Below the pieces are notes generated by a model, which saw nothing but the letters and a program-made list of their open reading frames with translations, made no database searches and was not told where the DNA came from. DNA of 64,000 nt from Pseudanabaena sp. BC1403 (GTDB lineage: Bacteria > Cyanobacteriota > Cyanobacteriia > Pseudanabaenales > Pseudanabaenaceae). This document shows, one piece after another, positions 48,864 to 58,338 of the stretch; positions within the stretch are counted from its first letter, which is position 1; every line of letters starts with the position of its first letter. The translations under genes and the position numbers were made by a program. The DNA is taken from positions 62,001-126,000 of the forward strand of contig NZ_PDDM01000012.1 of assembly GCF_002914585.1 (NCBI RefSeq), read 5' to 3'.

Positions 48864-49555
48864 TAAGGAGTAATCACGATCGCTTCTTGATCTGGAGTCC
48901 ATACAGGAAACTTTTGCATGACAAACTCAAACATTTCACTGGTTTCGTGCCACTTTAACCATTGTTGTAAATGTTGATAAGAGCTTGATTGAAACCAATC
49001 AATATCTACATAAGCAAGCTGTCTTACAAAAGGGAAAATCGCGATATCAACGAGGGTTTGTCGATCGCTAATTAAAAAATTATGAGTTTCATTAGTTAGC
49101 GATCGCTGCTGAAGTTGAAGTTCTAAAACTTGAAGAAATTCTTCCGCTTGCTGGCGATAATCTTCCTGCATTTTTTCAGGGAATCGGTTTGGGTACTTAT
49201 AGCGATCGAGGGCAAGTTTAAACTCGCGATCATTGGTATCGATAAGCTGTTGTGCGATCGCTATAGAATGCTTTGGTAAATCTCTCCAGTTGAGTGGATC
49301 GTGCTGTTGCAGCGCCCAGTTCATAATATCGAGACTTTCTTCTAAAACAATAAAATCTTGCTTAGTAAAATCTTGATCAGCAAATATCTGCATTACTGGC
49401 GTTGTTCCCTTTGGCGAAATATTGAGCATTTCCTTCGGTTTGTTTTTTAAGGAAACTTCTCTCAGTTCGTAGCTAACACCAGCATAAGTAAGAGCCATTC
49501 TTGCGCGAATTGCATAGGGACACCGCCTGAAAGAATAGAGAATTGGAAGGTGCAT
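48863..49555 (-). CDS. Glutathione S-transferase family protein
   Basis: A 230-residue GST with N-terminal thioredoxin fold LPILYSFRRCPYAIRARMALTYAGVSYELREVSLKNKP (about 3-40). The CPYAIRAR active-site Cys resembles omega-like or glutaredoxin-like GSTs, which do thiol-transfer rather than conjugation. EESLDIMNWAL supplies the glutathione-binding acidic residues. The C-domain is about 90-225. It is unrelated in subgroup to the GST in the TetR operon. It is transcribed alone. Confidence 0.88.
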   Translation of the reverse strand: MHLPILYSFRRCPYAIRARMALTYAGVSYELREVSLKNKPKEMLNISPKGTTPVMQIFADQDFTKQDFIVLEESLDIMNWALQQHDPLNWRDLPKHSIAIAQQLIDTNDREFKLALDRYKYPNRFPEKMQEDYRQQAEEFLQVLELQLQQRSLTNETHNFLISDRQTLVDIAIFPFVRQLAYVDIDWFQSSSYQHLQQWLKWHETSEMFEFVMQKFPVWTPDQEAIVITP

Positions 49556-49611
49556 ATACCTATAACAAGAAAAATGATTAGCATAAGTAACTAAGCATAA
49601 TTAAAAGAACA

Positions 49612-49659
49612 GTGCCAAGATCTGTAACATCCGCGTAGTGGGCGGCAAAGATCTTGGGG
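49612..49659. terminator. Imperfect hairpin
   Basis: Arms CCAAGATCT and AGATCTTGG with an inner G+C-rich part. The word matches the palindrome at 33524-33578. It lies in the 49556-49819 spacer, which is otherwise featureless. Confidence 0.5.
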
Positions 49660-49819
49660 TTTTGTATTTAATTTTGCGTAGCTACTTATGTTATTACTTA
49701 CAGTGCTTTATGCTCAAACAAGAACCAATAAAATTTTTGAAAGTAAACATCTAGCACTGCTATTTCTTGACTGGTAAGGGAGTAGCTATCTCTTTTGGGG
49801 CTAGGTATAAAATCAGTGA

Positions 49820-52201
49820 TTACAACGGATAGATTTTAATTGGGAGGAGTCGCATGAGTTCTTGTCCTAAGCGATAGGCTTGAGTATCATACATTGGTAG
49901 CTCGATCGCAGCAGGGAGACTTTGCATAAAGCGTCGAGCAATCTCTAGATCGCAACCTGAAATATTTTTTAGCTTATTTCCAGCATCAAGTAACACACTG
50001 GAATTGAGAGGTGGCTTGGCGCGTAACTGCCAACGTTTTGGCAAATGGAGATTGCCCAACTCGATGCGCCTTAGTCCTGAGATAGAAGCTAATAGCGTCA
50101 GTCGATCGCCTACTTTCATTACCTCATCATCAGAAGGCATATGAAACTCATGATGTCCATCTGCTTTCGATGCGCTAGTCTTGAGATAAACTGGCACAAC
50201 GGTATAGCCATAGGCGATTTGCGAGAGATTTTTGCCGATCAATGTATCATTCTCGGCAATGACATATTCAGCAACTAAGACGGTGCGCTGATTGAGTCGA
50301 AACAGACTTAACATATTCTCGCCAAAGGCTGCTCCTGCAAAGGCTTCAGCAGAAAGAGCATAGGCACAGAAAGATTGAGAACTTGGCAAAAGTTCCGCTA
50401 AGTTTTCGCTGAAGTAGCGATCGTAAGTACGAATCGCAAGGTTCATCTGTCGATTGATTTTCTTGGATGCATCTCGCGCTAGTAAAGCCGCTTCGAGATT
50501 GAGCATTTGATCGTCGGTAACGGAGAGAATACTTTTTGCCTTTGCCAGATTGGTTTTCGATAATTCTTCGATGATATTGCCAGTGAACCAAGGCACTTTG
50601 TCCGCAAGATCGCAGTCGTGAGGATTCTCACTGACAATCACAAAGGGAATTTGCAGTTTGAATAGAAGATCAGCAATTCTCTGTCCAAGCCGACCAAACC
50701 CGATCAGGACAATATGATCGCGGGCGGGCAAAGGTAGCGATCGCTTAAAAAATTCAAACTTAGAACTGAGAATGCTATCGGCTATCAATCCGACTACACC
50801 TAAAACGAAGAGTAAGCTGATCAAAGTAATTGACAAGCAAAATATCACCACCCACAAAGGGACTTGGTCTTCACCTAGTCCACCAAAGACATCACCAAAT
50901 CCACCTAGCAACAAAATCATGCTTGCAGAAATAGCCTTTTGCCATGAAATATTCGGCACATTCAAGAATAAGACTACTGAGCTAATGCCCCAAAGTGTAA
51001 TTGCGGTAATAAGTCCCCATAGAATCAGGCGGCGCGATCGCACTGCTTGAAACCAAGCGACAAGCTGATGCCATTTTGACTTCCAAAAGACTGAACCAGT
51101 AACTTTTTGTAGTAGTTGGTCGATTTTCTGGAAATAGGAAAGACCCTTATGTAAAGGAGCCTCATTTAGTTCTGAATATTGTCGGCTGGTCGTGGAGAAA
51201 TCATTTTCGACAAATTCAATGAAGGCTACTTTATCGCCAATTTGGACAATGGTATCAGGCTCCCATTGAAAGAATAGGCGCTCGGAATTAGGATCGGCAA
51301 TACTCAAAAGCCGAGCATTTTTTTTGTGTAGCAGATACGCAGGTGTTCTCAAAAAACGATAGTCATCTGACTTTATAGAGCGTTCTACTACCCGTAATTT
51401 GCGATCGCCTAATTGAAATAGTCCTAATGTACCTTCGCCCAAGCCTGCTACCGCAAAGGCTGCGGCAGGAAGATCTACAGGATCTAGGGCTACGAAGTTT
51501 CCTAGTTGATCTTTTAGTAATTGATTAAGATTTTGGCGAGAGGAGCGCACGACAATATGCACATTGGGGTTGAGGCGACGAGCGGCGATCGCAGTTTCAA
51601 TATTTACATTCTCGTTGCTTGTAACTAGCAAGATTCCTCGACAGCTATTGATTCCTGCTTTGATTAATACTTCTGAACGCCGACAATCTCCGACAATTAT
51701 GGGTTGATCGAGCAATTCTGAGAAGCGATCGAATTCCATAATCTCAGGCTGAACTCGATCGATCGCACAAATTTTCACTTCATATTCGCGATAGGAAAAT
51801 TTCTTTAAGTTAAATACAGAGTGCTGTCCGAGGCTGCCCAAGCCACAAACGATAAAGCGATCGCACAAGCTCTCATGATCTGAACTTAAATTTATAGTTG
51901 GCTTTTGTAGTTCTTTCTCTGCGCTGTTTCTCGATACTTGCTCTTGCTCGAACTCTATTTTCTCGATCCATTGTGGTAATGGCTGTCCAAACCAAAACGC
52001 ATAAATTCGTGCTGTCTTATAATTTCGATCTTCAAAGTCGTAGCAACATTTTGCGATCGCATCTACTAACAATTGGCGATCGCCAAAATTTGTGGACTCT
52101 AGCAAGATATGTAATTCTTTGCGCTTTTGCCTGACTGTGACATTTACTTTGATTTCTAGGTCAAGTAAGCAAGTTTTGATGAGGGGTGCAAGCGATCGCA
52201 T
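49820..52201 (-). CDS. Ion-channel-like protein with two RCK/TrkA-N modules
   Basis: A 793-residue membrane protein. An N-terminal stretch of about 120 residues is followed by TrkA-N module 1 (FIVCGLGSLGQHSVFNLKKF, about 132-151) with a TrkA-C-like part. Two membrane segments (about 388-406 and 448-470) flank a pore loop ISASMILLLGGFGDVFGG, where GGFGD stands where K+ channels have TVGYG. Then comes TrkA-N module 2 (HIVLIGFGRLGQRIADLLF) with TrkA-C. RCK modules bind NAD(H) or nucleotides and gate K+ flow. The altered filter makes ion selectivity uncertain. Confidence 0.85.
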   Translation of the reverse strand: MRSLAPLIKTCLLDLEIKVNVTVRQKRKELHILLESTNFGDRQLLVDAIAKCCYDFEDRNYKTARIYAFWFGQPLPQWIEKIEFEQEQVSRNSAEKELQKPTINLSSDHESLCDRFIVCGLGSLGQHSVFNLKKFSYREYEVKICAIDRVQPEIMEFDRFSELLDQPIIVGDCRRSEVLIKAGINSCRGILLVTSNENVNIETAIAARRLNPNVHIVVRSSRQNLNQLLKDQLGNFVALDPVDLPAAAFAVAGLGEGTLGLFQLGDRKLRVVERSIKSDDYRFLRTPAYLLHKKNARLLSIADPNSERLFFQWEPDTIVQIGDKVAFIEFVENDFSTTSRQYSELNEAPLHKGLSYFQKIDQLLQKVTGSVFWKSKWHQLVAWFQAVRSRRLILWGLITAITLWGISSVVLFLNVPNISWQKAISASMILLLGGFGDVFGGLGEDQVPLWVVIFCLSITLISLLFVLGVVGLIADSILSSKFEFFKRSLPLPARDHIVLIGFGRLGQRIADLLFKLQIPFVIVSENPHDCDLADKVPWFTGNIIEELSKTNLAKAKSILSVTDDQMLNLEAALLARDASKKINRQMNLAIRTYDRYFSENLAELLPSSQSFCAYALSAEAFAGAAFGENMLSLFRLNQRTVLVAEYVIAENDTLIGKNLSQIAYGYTVVPVYLKTSASKADGHHEFHMPSDDEVMKVGDRLTLLASISGLRRIELGNLHLPKRWQLRAKPPLNSSVLLDAGNKLKNISGCDLEIARRFMQSLPAAIELPMYDTQAYRLGQELMRLLPIKIYPL

Positions 52202-52277
52202 TCTTTATTCACTTTCTCAATCTAATAATTTCGTCAAAAGCTTAATCATAAACCATGAATATTAATAGAAGGTTATC

Positions 52278-52520
52278 TTAACTCGTTAGTAAGGGTTTCG
52301 GATCGTTGCTATTTGAACCTATATCGAAATGATGTGGTTTTGGAATTGTTCTGTTTTCTGCTGTGGCGGCTTCTAACCATGCAGTTTTAGCAAGAATTAC
52401 TTCATTGAGTGCTTGCTGAGGAGTTTCTGCGATCGCTGAGCAATATTTCAAGTCAGGTATATCAGCAATATAGGCTTCGTCTGCTTCACTGTAGAAGATA
52501 TTGATGTGATAGTCTTTCAT
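52278..52520 (-). CDS. HicB-like antitoxin protein (orphan)
   Basis: A partial RNase-H-like HicB fold, 80 residues from ATG 52520: MKDYHINIFYSEADEAYIADIPDLKYCSAIAETPQQALNEVILAKTAWLEAA. It lacks the C-terminal DNA-binding HTH/RHH segment of full HicB. No HicA-type double-stranded-RNA-binding toxin is adjacent. Many such solitary HicB-like proteins exist in cyanobacteria. Whether it neutralises a toxin encoded elsewhere is unknown. A longer start at 52547 overlaps the HNH gene and adds nine residues. Confidence 0.8.
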   Translation of the reverse strand: MKDYHINIFYSEADEAYIADIPDLKYCSAIAETPQQALNEVILAKTAWLEAATAENRTIPKPHHFDIGSNSNDPKPLLTS

Positions 52521-52530
52521 GGTTATTTTG

Positions 52531-52968
52531 CTACTCAATCGGATCATCAGTTGGTGGATGTCGGTTGATGGCTATATCTGCAATCCGAATGCTAATCAGG
52601 CGATCGCGGTTACAGTCTAAAGCTTTTACGGTGGCGCGTCCTGTTGGTGTAGTGCCTAATAATTGCAGTTTATCGTTAGACCAGACAAAATGATCTTGCC
52701 AGCGATCGCTACGGGGATTAAATAGAGGAATTTCTATTCCTGTTTCAGGATCGATCGCAGTACTTTTTGTGTACTTCTGGCGATTGCAATGAAAGCAAGC
52801 AAGGGCAAGATTATCGAGATTATCTGTACCGCCTTGAGATTTGGGAAGGACATGATCGATAGTGAATTGAACGAATTGCCATTTTTCTACGGCATGACAA
52901 TATTCGCACAGTCCGTTTGCGCGATCGCGAACTTGGACTTTGGTGGTTTCGGTTATGTTACGCGCCAT
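52531..52968 (-). CDS. HNH endonuclease family protein
   Basis: A 145-residue HNH protein. The zinc/HNH motif is CEYCHAVEKWQFVQFTIDHVLPKSQGGTDNLDNLALACFHCNRQK (about 21-65), with CxxC pairs and the catalytic IDH. The C-terminal part (NPRSDRWQDHFVW, about 84-96; LLGTTPTGRATVKAL) is shared by a large cyanobacterial group. It probably cuts double-stranded DNA; the target is unknown. Its start overlaps the upstream 100-aa gene by 11 bp, so the two are coupled. Confidence 0.9.
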   Translation of the reverse strand: MARNITETTKVQVRDRANGLCEYCHAVEKWQFVQFTIDHVLPKSQGGTDNLDNLALACFHCNRQKYTKSTAIDPETGIEIPLFNPRSDRWQDHFVWSNDKLQLLGTTPTGRATVKALDCNRDRLISIRIADIAINRHPPTDDPIE

Positions 52969-53260
52969 GTTGGATTTCTGGCTGAGTTTTGGTGATGTTT
53001 TCGAGTAGGAAGTTATTGCGAATCATCCGATTTACAAAACTGAGATAGTCATCGATCGCGGCAAAGTCGTCTAGTTCTTGTTCTTCTGTTTCATTGAGTG
53101 AGGTTTCTTCGCGTTTGTCGAGTAGATTCTCGATACGTTCTTGAATGTTTTGTGATGCACGAAAGATCATTACTCCGTCTTGTAGTGTTATAGCGATCGC
53201 GCCATCAAGGGGAAGATTTTTGGGTAATGTGGTAAGTGGGGCAATTGTTGAAGTATTCAT
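52958..53260 (-). CDS. Hypothetical protein coupled to HNH nuclease
   Basis: 100 residues with no family I can name. The N-terminal half has TTLPKNLPLDGAIAITLQDGVMIFRASQNIQERIENLLDKREETSLNETEEQELDDFAAIDDYLSFVNRMIRNN. An acidic, helical central region follows a beta-rich start. Its 3' end overlaps the HNH start by 11 bp. Small helical protein plus HNH nuclease pairs recur in cyanobacteria; a regulator, antitoxin or specificity factor is possible but unproven. AGGAG precedes the ATG. Confidence 0.75.
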   Translation of the reverse strand: MNTSTIAPLTTLPKNLPLDGAIAITLQDGVMIFRASQNIQERIENLLDKREETSLNETEEQELDDFAAIDDYLSFVNRMIRNNFLLENITKTQPEIQHGA

Positions 53261-53275
53261 TTTATTTCTCCTGTC

Positions 53276-53424
53276 TTACATTTCAGATAGCCAAGCATTA
53301 ATTTTAGAGACGAGTTCTTCGGTGGTTTGTCCTCCTGTGAATAGGCATATTTGGATTGGTGTTAGGCTTTGGCAGAGTTGCCCGATCGCCTCATTAGCAC
53401 TTTTGCCATAAAGGGCGATCGCAA
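53276..53424 (-). pseudogene. Remnant 3' end of a lost gene
   Basis: On the minus strand a 49-codon open stretch (IILAIALYGKSANEAIGQLCQSL, first 20: IILAIALYGKSANEAIGQLC) ends in EELVSKINAWLSEM and a TAA. It has HIP1 and ordinary codon use but no start codon and no ribosome-binding site. It is cut off by the TrlF-like gene end at 53428. I read it as the tail of a gene replaced when the TrlF-like gene arrived. The family is not recognised. Confidence 0.5.
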
Positions 53425-53427
53425 GAA

Positions 53428-56211
53428 TTATTTAAATCCGTATTTTTGCTCTCTCTTTCTAAACGCTTCTTTTCCACCTTCGAGAACATCACATATTCTC
53501 TCTCTAATTTTTGGGCTTTCAAGAGAACCACTAAAATATGACAAATTTTCAGATTTGTTGTCTGCCACAATCACTTGCTCTGCATCGGCATTTACTACTA
53601 AGTTCGCATTATGTGTAGCGATGATGATTTGGCGATACTTTTTGATTGTTGTAAAGATAGGAACAAGACGCTTCATTATGAAATCATTATCAAGATCGTC
53701 TTCTGGCTGATCAATAATAATTGGATCGAAGAAGGATTCAGTCGCAAGTTTTAAGCAAAGATAAAGAGTTCCTCGCTGACCAATAGACAACTCTTCTGGA
53801 CTTTTGTCATCATACTTAATTCTGGCAAGAACCTTGAGATATTTTTGCCTTTCTGATTCAGAGAAAAGAAGAGTTAAAAGCCTATCGATTCCATCTTGAT
53901 TAAAGTAATCATCCTGTTCTAAAAAATCGTCTAACGTGGATGGGCTTTGAGCGTTAAACCAAATAACAGGTTGATTACTGATGAGAAGCTTATAGGCTTC
54001 ATAGCTATTTACTGGAATCATGCTTTTAATTCTATCTAGAGGAGAAGAATCTTGTCTAGCTCTAAATTTTGTAAGATTCAAACAAGATTTTACGTGTTCA
54101 TAGAACTTAGACTCATCAAAATATATCTCTCCGTGAATACTAATTGGTTGAAGAAGGTCTTTAATTAATTTTTTTTGCTGATCGACCCATTCTGACCTAC
54201 CTTCTGACTTTTCAACCCACTTATCTTTAACGTGGGTAACTAACTTGTTAAATCTTATATCTAGCTGATTAACAAATGTATTTCTTCTCTCGCTGAGAGA
54301 TTGCAGTTCACCACATTTTGTATCAATTTGGTGTATAGTTTCTTTCTCTTTCTCTATTTCAGAACGGTACTCTTCAACCTTTTGAAGTAAAGTAATTGGA
54401 TCTCCCTCAATTTTTTCTTGCTCTAAACTCTCCTGAACTCGAATATTACTAAGTTTTAAATTAGCAGTCATTTCAGTTAGAGATGATACAGCCTCTTGAA
54501 TAGATGAGACTTGCGAAGAAAAATCAACAATTGGAATGGAAAACCCAGTAAATTCATCGTTAACAGATCGAATTTCACTATTAATTTCGATTGCAAGGCT
54601 ATCTAGTTTTGTCTTAAGGCGAGTCAGTCGGTTAGTGTGTTTTTCGTTGGCTTTAGTTGAAGAGATATTATTTGCATAACTCTCAATCAACTGTCTATTA
54701 CTCTCTGTAGTTATGGTTGAAATAAGTTGAGTACGACGGTCGATAATTGCTTGGCTATCATCTCTAGGATGTTTATATAGCCAAGCTTTACATTCCTTAA
54801 TCTGACGTAGTATATCGTCAATATCTTCTTCTTTGCCCAAAAGACTTTCTCCAACCAAAGAAATTCCTAACATATTCAAAATTGCATCGCTAAGGAATTC
54901 TGGATCTTTGACGATATCTTGAACTTCTCTTTGATGAACATGCAAATAAATTATTTCGGATTCACCACCAATCTGAAACTCTTCAGTTTCACCAGTATTT
55001 TTAGCATAGGTTACTGAAAAGCCCCCCTGCATAGAAATTTCGTCGGTTCTATCTTTGCTTTTCTTCTTGTTGAAGGTTTTCGCAATGGCATCCAGCAAAA
55101 GACTCTTCCCTGTCCCCCTACCACCGATAATGGCTATTAATCCTGAATTAAGTTCTAGCTTAGTGTCAGTAAAGCTAATCTTTTTGTTGAGTAATTTCGG
55201 GAAAATTTGTGCAGATTGGATTTTAATCTGCGAAAAATATGGTTTTGGAAATTCAGAAATAGGATTATTTTTTCCGATACGAACCCTCTCATATGGGTCA
55301 TATATGGTATACCGTAGTCCTTCAAAAGTTGGATCAGCTTTTATCCATGTAATTTTGTCGCTTGGGTATTCACCATATTTAGAAACTTTATGAGCATCAC
55401 TTCCAGACACAACAGGTTTTGGTTTACCGCCAAGTGCTCTTAAAAAGATATCGATAAAATGAGCATTCTGGGTATTTCTTTCTCCTAAAAACAGAGATAT
55501 ATGTTCGTCATTTCTCGCTTCAAACATATCTGCTAATTGCATAAAAAAATTGGCATCACTTGAATGCTTCTTCCAGTCAAGTTTCGCAAACCCATCAGAT
55601 GTGTCATGAGGTAAGATAATTAAGCATAAATCTTCTGAAAGGCATTTTTGAGCTTCTTGCAGACAGCTTTGAGTGACCTTTGCCGTCTTACTACCAAGTT
55701 TCAAAAGTTTAACTTCATCGCAAAGATCCTCTTCACAAAATCCTTGTTCAGCAGCTTTACTAGAGTCTAAACTCTTTGCAAATTCGATCAGAGCCTCATC
55801 TGATAAGGAACGCTCTCTTTCTCCTATGCGTAACATGAGTTTAGATTTGAAATCAGATAACTGTTGAGGTGATAAATTATTTGATAAAAGGGCGTGTATA
55901 TTCATCCTAAAAGACACTGGCGCTTCGATTCTTAATTCCATTCCAGGCAAAATAGTTTTATTGCATTTTACATCTGGATTCTGTTCTAGAAATTGTTTTA
56001 ACTCAAGATAACCATCAAAAGACCAGTAATCCATGATTCCAAAAACTTCGACATCGGATTCATTGATTCTCTTTACGAGATTCGTTAATTCTGCATTTTT
56101 TTCCTCGTCTGTCATTTCACGGAAACGTTTACCCCCTTCCCAGTGAAATGATGCAGGAGTGTGAATATGCAGATCCCACTTTCTCCATTCCGATCCTTTT
56201 GAAAATCCCAT
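53428..56211 (-). CDS. TrlF-like PHP-domain plus ABC/SMC-type ATPase
   Basis: A 927-residue protein. The N-terminal PHP phosphoesterase domain has WDLHIHTPASFHW (Asp13, His15, His17), IMDYWSFDGY, LPGMELRI and SGSDAHKVSKYGEYPSDK. The ATPase part has Walker A IGGRGTGKSLLLDAI (about 359-373), a long coiled-coil middle (about 480-690), signature LSIGQRGTLYL (about 803) and Walker B IIIDQPEDDLD (about 830) with the H-loop IIIATHNANL. It resembles TrlF-family ATPases. The gene lacks HIP1 sites and is AT-rich, signs of transfer. A role in defence is inferred from architecture and neighbours only. Confidence 0.85.
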   Translation of the reverse strand: MGFSKGSEWRKWDLHIHTPASFHWEGGKRFREMTDEEKNAELTNLVKRINESDVEVFGIMDYWSFDGYLELKQFLEQNPDVKCNKTILPGMELRIEAPVSFRMNIHALLSNNLSPQQLSDFKSKLMLRIGERERSLSDEALIEFAKSLDSSKAAEQGFCEEDLCDEVKLLKLGSKTAKVTQSCLQEAQKCLSEDLCLIILPHDTSDGFAKLDWKKHSSDANFFMQLADMFEARNDEHISLFLGERNTQNAHFIDIFLRALGGKPKPVVSGSDAHKVSKYGEYPSDKITWIKADPTFEGLRYTIYDPYERVRIGKNNPISEFPKPYFSQIKIQSAQIFPKLLNKKISFTDTKLELNSGLIAIIGGRGTGKSLLLDAIAKTFNKKKSKDRTDEISMQGGFSVTYAKNTGETEEFQIGGESEIIYLHVHQREVQDIVKDPEFLSDAILNMLGISLVGESLLGKEEDIDDILRQIKECKAWLYKHPRDDSQAIIDRRTQLISTITTESNRQLIESYANNISSTKANEKHTNRLTRLKTKLDSLAIEINSEIRSVNDEFTGFSIPIVDFSSQVSSIQEAVSSLTEMTANLKLSNIRVQESLEQEKIEGDPITLLQKVEEYRSEIEKEKETIHQIDTKCGELQSLSERRNTFVNQLDIRFNKLVTHVKDKWVEKSEGRSEWVDQQKKLIKDLLQPISIHGEIYFDESKFYEHVKSCLNLTKFRARQDSSPLDRIKSMIPVNSYEAYKLLISNQPVIWFNAQSPSTLDDFLEQDDYFNQDGIDRLLTLLFSESERQKYLKVLARIKYDDKSPEELSIGQRGTLYLCLKLATESFFDPIIIDQPEDDLDNDFIMKRLVPIFTTIKKYRQIIIATHNANLVVNADAEQVIVADNKSENLSYFSGSLESPKIRERICDVLEGGKEAFRKREQKYGFK

Positions 56212-56422
56212 CTTTATTTTTATTCTTAATAATTTAGATTGCTGATTAAACTTGAATTCGAGTTAGGTTTTAAACAAATAAAACAGATGCTTAAGCTCTG
56301 TTATGAAAATTCTTAACTTGTTTTTTCGTCTTAAATATCCTCTTAAATTTTAGCTTACTCAGACGATCAGGAGCTAATTTTTAAAAGGGTTTGTAGATTT
56401 TGTTTTTTATATCTTGCAAATC

Positions 56423-56707
56423 TCACTTAACTGATACAGTCAACTGTAATCCAAAACTATCCAACCAAGCCGCCAATTCATATACTGCTTGACTCTTATC
56501 ACCTGCGCCAAAATCTTTCACCCATTGCCGATCGCCTTCACCACCCAAAGCCGCCACAACATGACCTAAACATAGAGGCAACAGCTCAGAATCAGGCTTT
56601 TCCTCTTCTAAAACAGCAGACACATAAGCTGCCGCTTCTTCAGGATCTTTGAGAGATTCAATTAAAAACTCTTCGTGAGTTTTAACCTGTACCTTTACGC
56701 TTTGCAT
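56423..56707 (-). CDS. HigA-like addiction-module antidote (orphan)
   Basis: A 94-residue protein. The segment EEFLIESLKDPEEAAAYVSAVLEEE (about 12-36) matches the N-terminus of HigA-type addiction-module antidotes. The central region LCLGHVVAALGGEGDRQWV is divergent and lacks a clear helix-turn-helix. The C-terminus LDSFGLQLTVSV fits again. No RelE/HigB toxin is next to it. It may be a solitary antidote or a diverged regulator. It is the right border of the accessory patch, before gltX. Confidence 0.72.
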   Translation of the reverse strand: MQSVKVQVKTHEEFLIESLKDPEEAAAYVSAVLEEEKPDSELLPLCLGHVVAALGGEGDRQWVKDFGAGDKSQAVYELAAWLDSFGLQLTVSVK

Positions 56708-56895
56708 AGTTTTTCCTGTAGATGTAGTTATTTAGTAATATCGCGATCACGATCCCCGACTTTTTTTTGCTATTACAGAACAATTTTGCCAGTCACAAAA
56801 AAAGTCGGGGATCTGCGCCTTCATACTTCCAGCTTAATTTTCGACACAGTAACGTGATATGAAGGATAATTGGATTTTATAACGTTTACAAATTC

Positions 56896-58332
56896 ATGTC
56901 TGTTCGAGTTCGCATTGCACCAAGCCCCACGGGTAACCTACATATCGGCACAGCCCGTACCGCCGTATTTAACTGGCTGTATGCCCGTCATAACAAAGGG
57001 ACATTTATCCTGAGAGTCGAAGACACCGATCGCGAACGCTCTAAGGACGAATACACCCAAAATATCTTAGAAGGCTTGGCTTGGCTAGGGATCAATTTTG
57101 ATGAGGGGCCATTTTTTCAAACACAACGCAGCGATCGCTATATTGCCACCGTACAGAAGCTCCTAGCCGAGAAAAAAGCATACTTTTGCTACTGCACAGA
57201 ATCTGAGCTAGAGACAATGCGGGAAACGCAAAAAGCCAACAAACAAGCACCCCGCTACGACAATCGCCATCGCAACCTTACCGACGAGCAACGCCAAGCC
57301 TTTGCCGCCGAAGGTCGTCGCGCCGTAGTTCGCTTCATCATCGAAGAACCACGTACAGTTGCATGGAATGACCTAGTTCGCGGCACTGTCTCATGGAGCA
57401 GCAGCGACCTCGGCGGTGACATGGTAATCGCCCGCGTCGATGAACAGGGCAATATTGGCTTACCTCTGTATAACTTTGCCGTAGTTGTCGATGACATCGA
57501 TATGGAGATCACCCAAGTCATTCGCGGGGAAGATCATATTGCCAACACCGCCAAGCAAATTTTGATTTATGAAGCCCTAGGCGCAACACCACCTCAGTTC
57601 GGACATACGCCACTAATTCTCAATCAACAAGGCGCAAAAATTTCTAAACGTGATGGCGCAACTTCCGTTTGGGAATTTCGGAACATGGGTTATATTCCCG
57701 AAGCCTTTAATAACTACATGGCGCTGTTGGGATGGTCGCCTAGCGATGGCAAGGAATTATTCACTTTGCAAGAAGCCACGGAAATCTTTAGCTTCGATCG
57801 CGTTAATAAAGCAGGAGCAAAGTTTGATTGGGACAAACTAAATTGGATTAATAGCCAATATTTGCACTCATTGCCGACAGAGGATGTTTGCGATCGCATC
57901 ACGCCATTCCTCAAGGAAGCTGGTTATGATTTGGAATCAGTTGATCGTCAATGGTTGCTCGATCTCACCAAACTAATTGCACCAAGTTTAACGCTGCTGA
58001 CCGATGCCGCAACAATCAGCAAGTTCTTCTTCACTGAGTTTGAAGACTATACCGATGAGGCAAAAGCAACTCTCCAAGGCGATGCGATCGCGGGTATTAT
58101 CACAGCACTAATCGAAGCACTAAAAGAAACTTCAGAACTAGATGCTGATAGTGCAGGAGAAGTTATTAAAACAGTCATGAAGTCTCAAGGTGTCAAGAAA
58201 GGAGTCGTGATGAAATCCTTACGAGCAGCGCTCACAGGCGATTTACATGGCCCCGAAATCTTGCCGACCTTTGTCTTACTCCATCGCAAAGGTTTAGCAT
58301 TGTCGCGTTTGCAACGCGCCTTAACGGCATAA
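56896..58332 (+). CDS. gltX: Glutamyl-tRNA synthetase
   Basis: Charges tRNA-Glu, supplying translation and, in cyanobacteria, the C5 pathway to tetrapyrroles. Class I features: RIAPSPTGNLHIGTARTAVFNW (HIGT, about 5-26), the tRNA-acceptor domain, FGHTPLILNQQGAKISKRDGATSV (KISKR loop, about 236-259), and an alpha-helical anticodon-binding domain to residue 478. A non-discriminating enzyme is likely in cyanobacteria, but this cannot be read from the sequence. A 90-bp and a 126-bp repeat element follow. Confidence 0.97.
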   Translation: MSVRVRIAPSPTGNLHIGTARTAVFNWLYARHNKGTFILRVEDTDRERSKDEYTQNILEGLAWLGINFDEGPFFQTQRSDRYIATVQKLLAEKKAYFCYCTESELETMRETQKANKQAPRYDNRHRNLTDEQRQAFAAEGRRAVVRFIIEEPRTVAWNDLVRGTVSWSSSDLGGDMVIARVDEQGNIGLPLYNFAVVVDDIDMEITQVIRGEDHIANTAKQILIYEALGATPPQFGHTPLILNQQGAKISKRDGATSVWEFRNMGYIPEAFNNYMALLGWSPSDGKELFTLQEATEIFSFDRVNKAGAKFDWDKLNWINSQYLHSLPTEDVCDRITPFLKEAGYDLESVDRQWLLDLTKLIAPSLTLLTDAATISKFFFTEFEDYTDEAKATLQGDAIAGIITALIEALKETSELDADSAGEVIKTVMKSQGVKKGVVMKSLRAALTGDLHGPEILPTFVLLHRKGLALSRLQRALTA

Positions 58333-58338
58333 CTGAAT

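Noticed and set aside
52278-52968. HicA-HicB toxin-antitoxin pair
   Set aside because: The neighbour of the HicB-like gene is an HNH nuclease; no HicA-like small basic frame is present on either side.
53145-53411. Plus-strand frame across the HNH-upstream spacer
   Set aside because: It lies antisense to the 100-aa gene and the gene remnant, with no ribosome-binding site.
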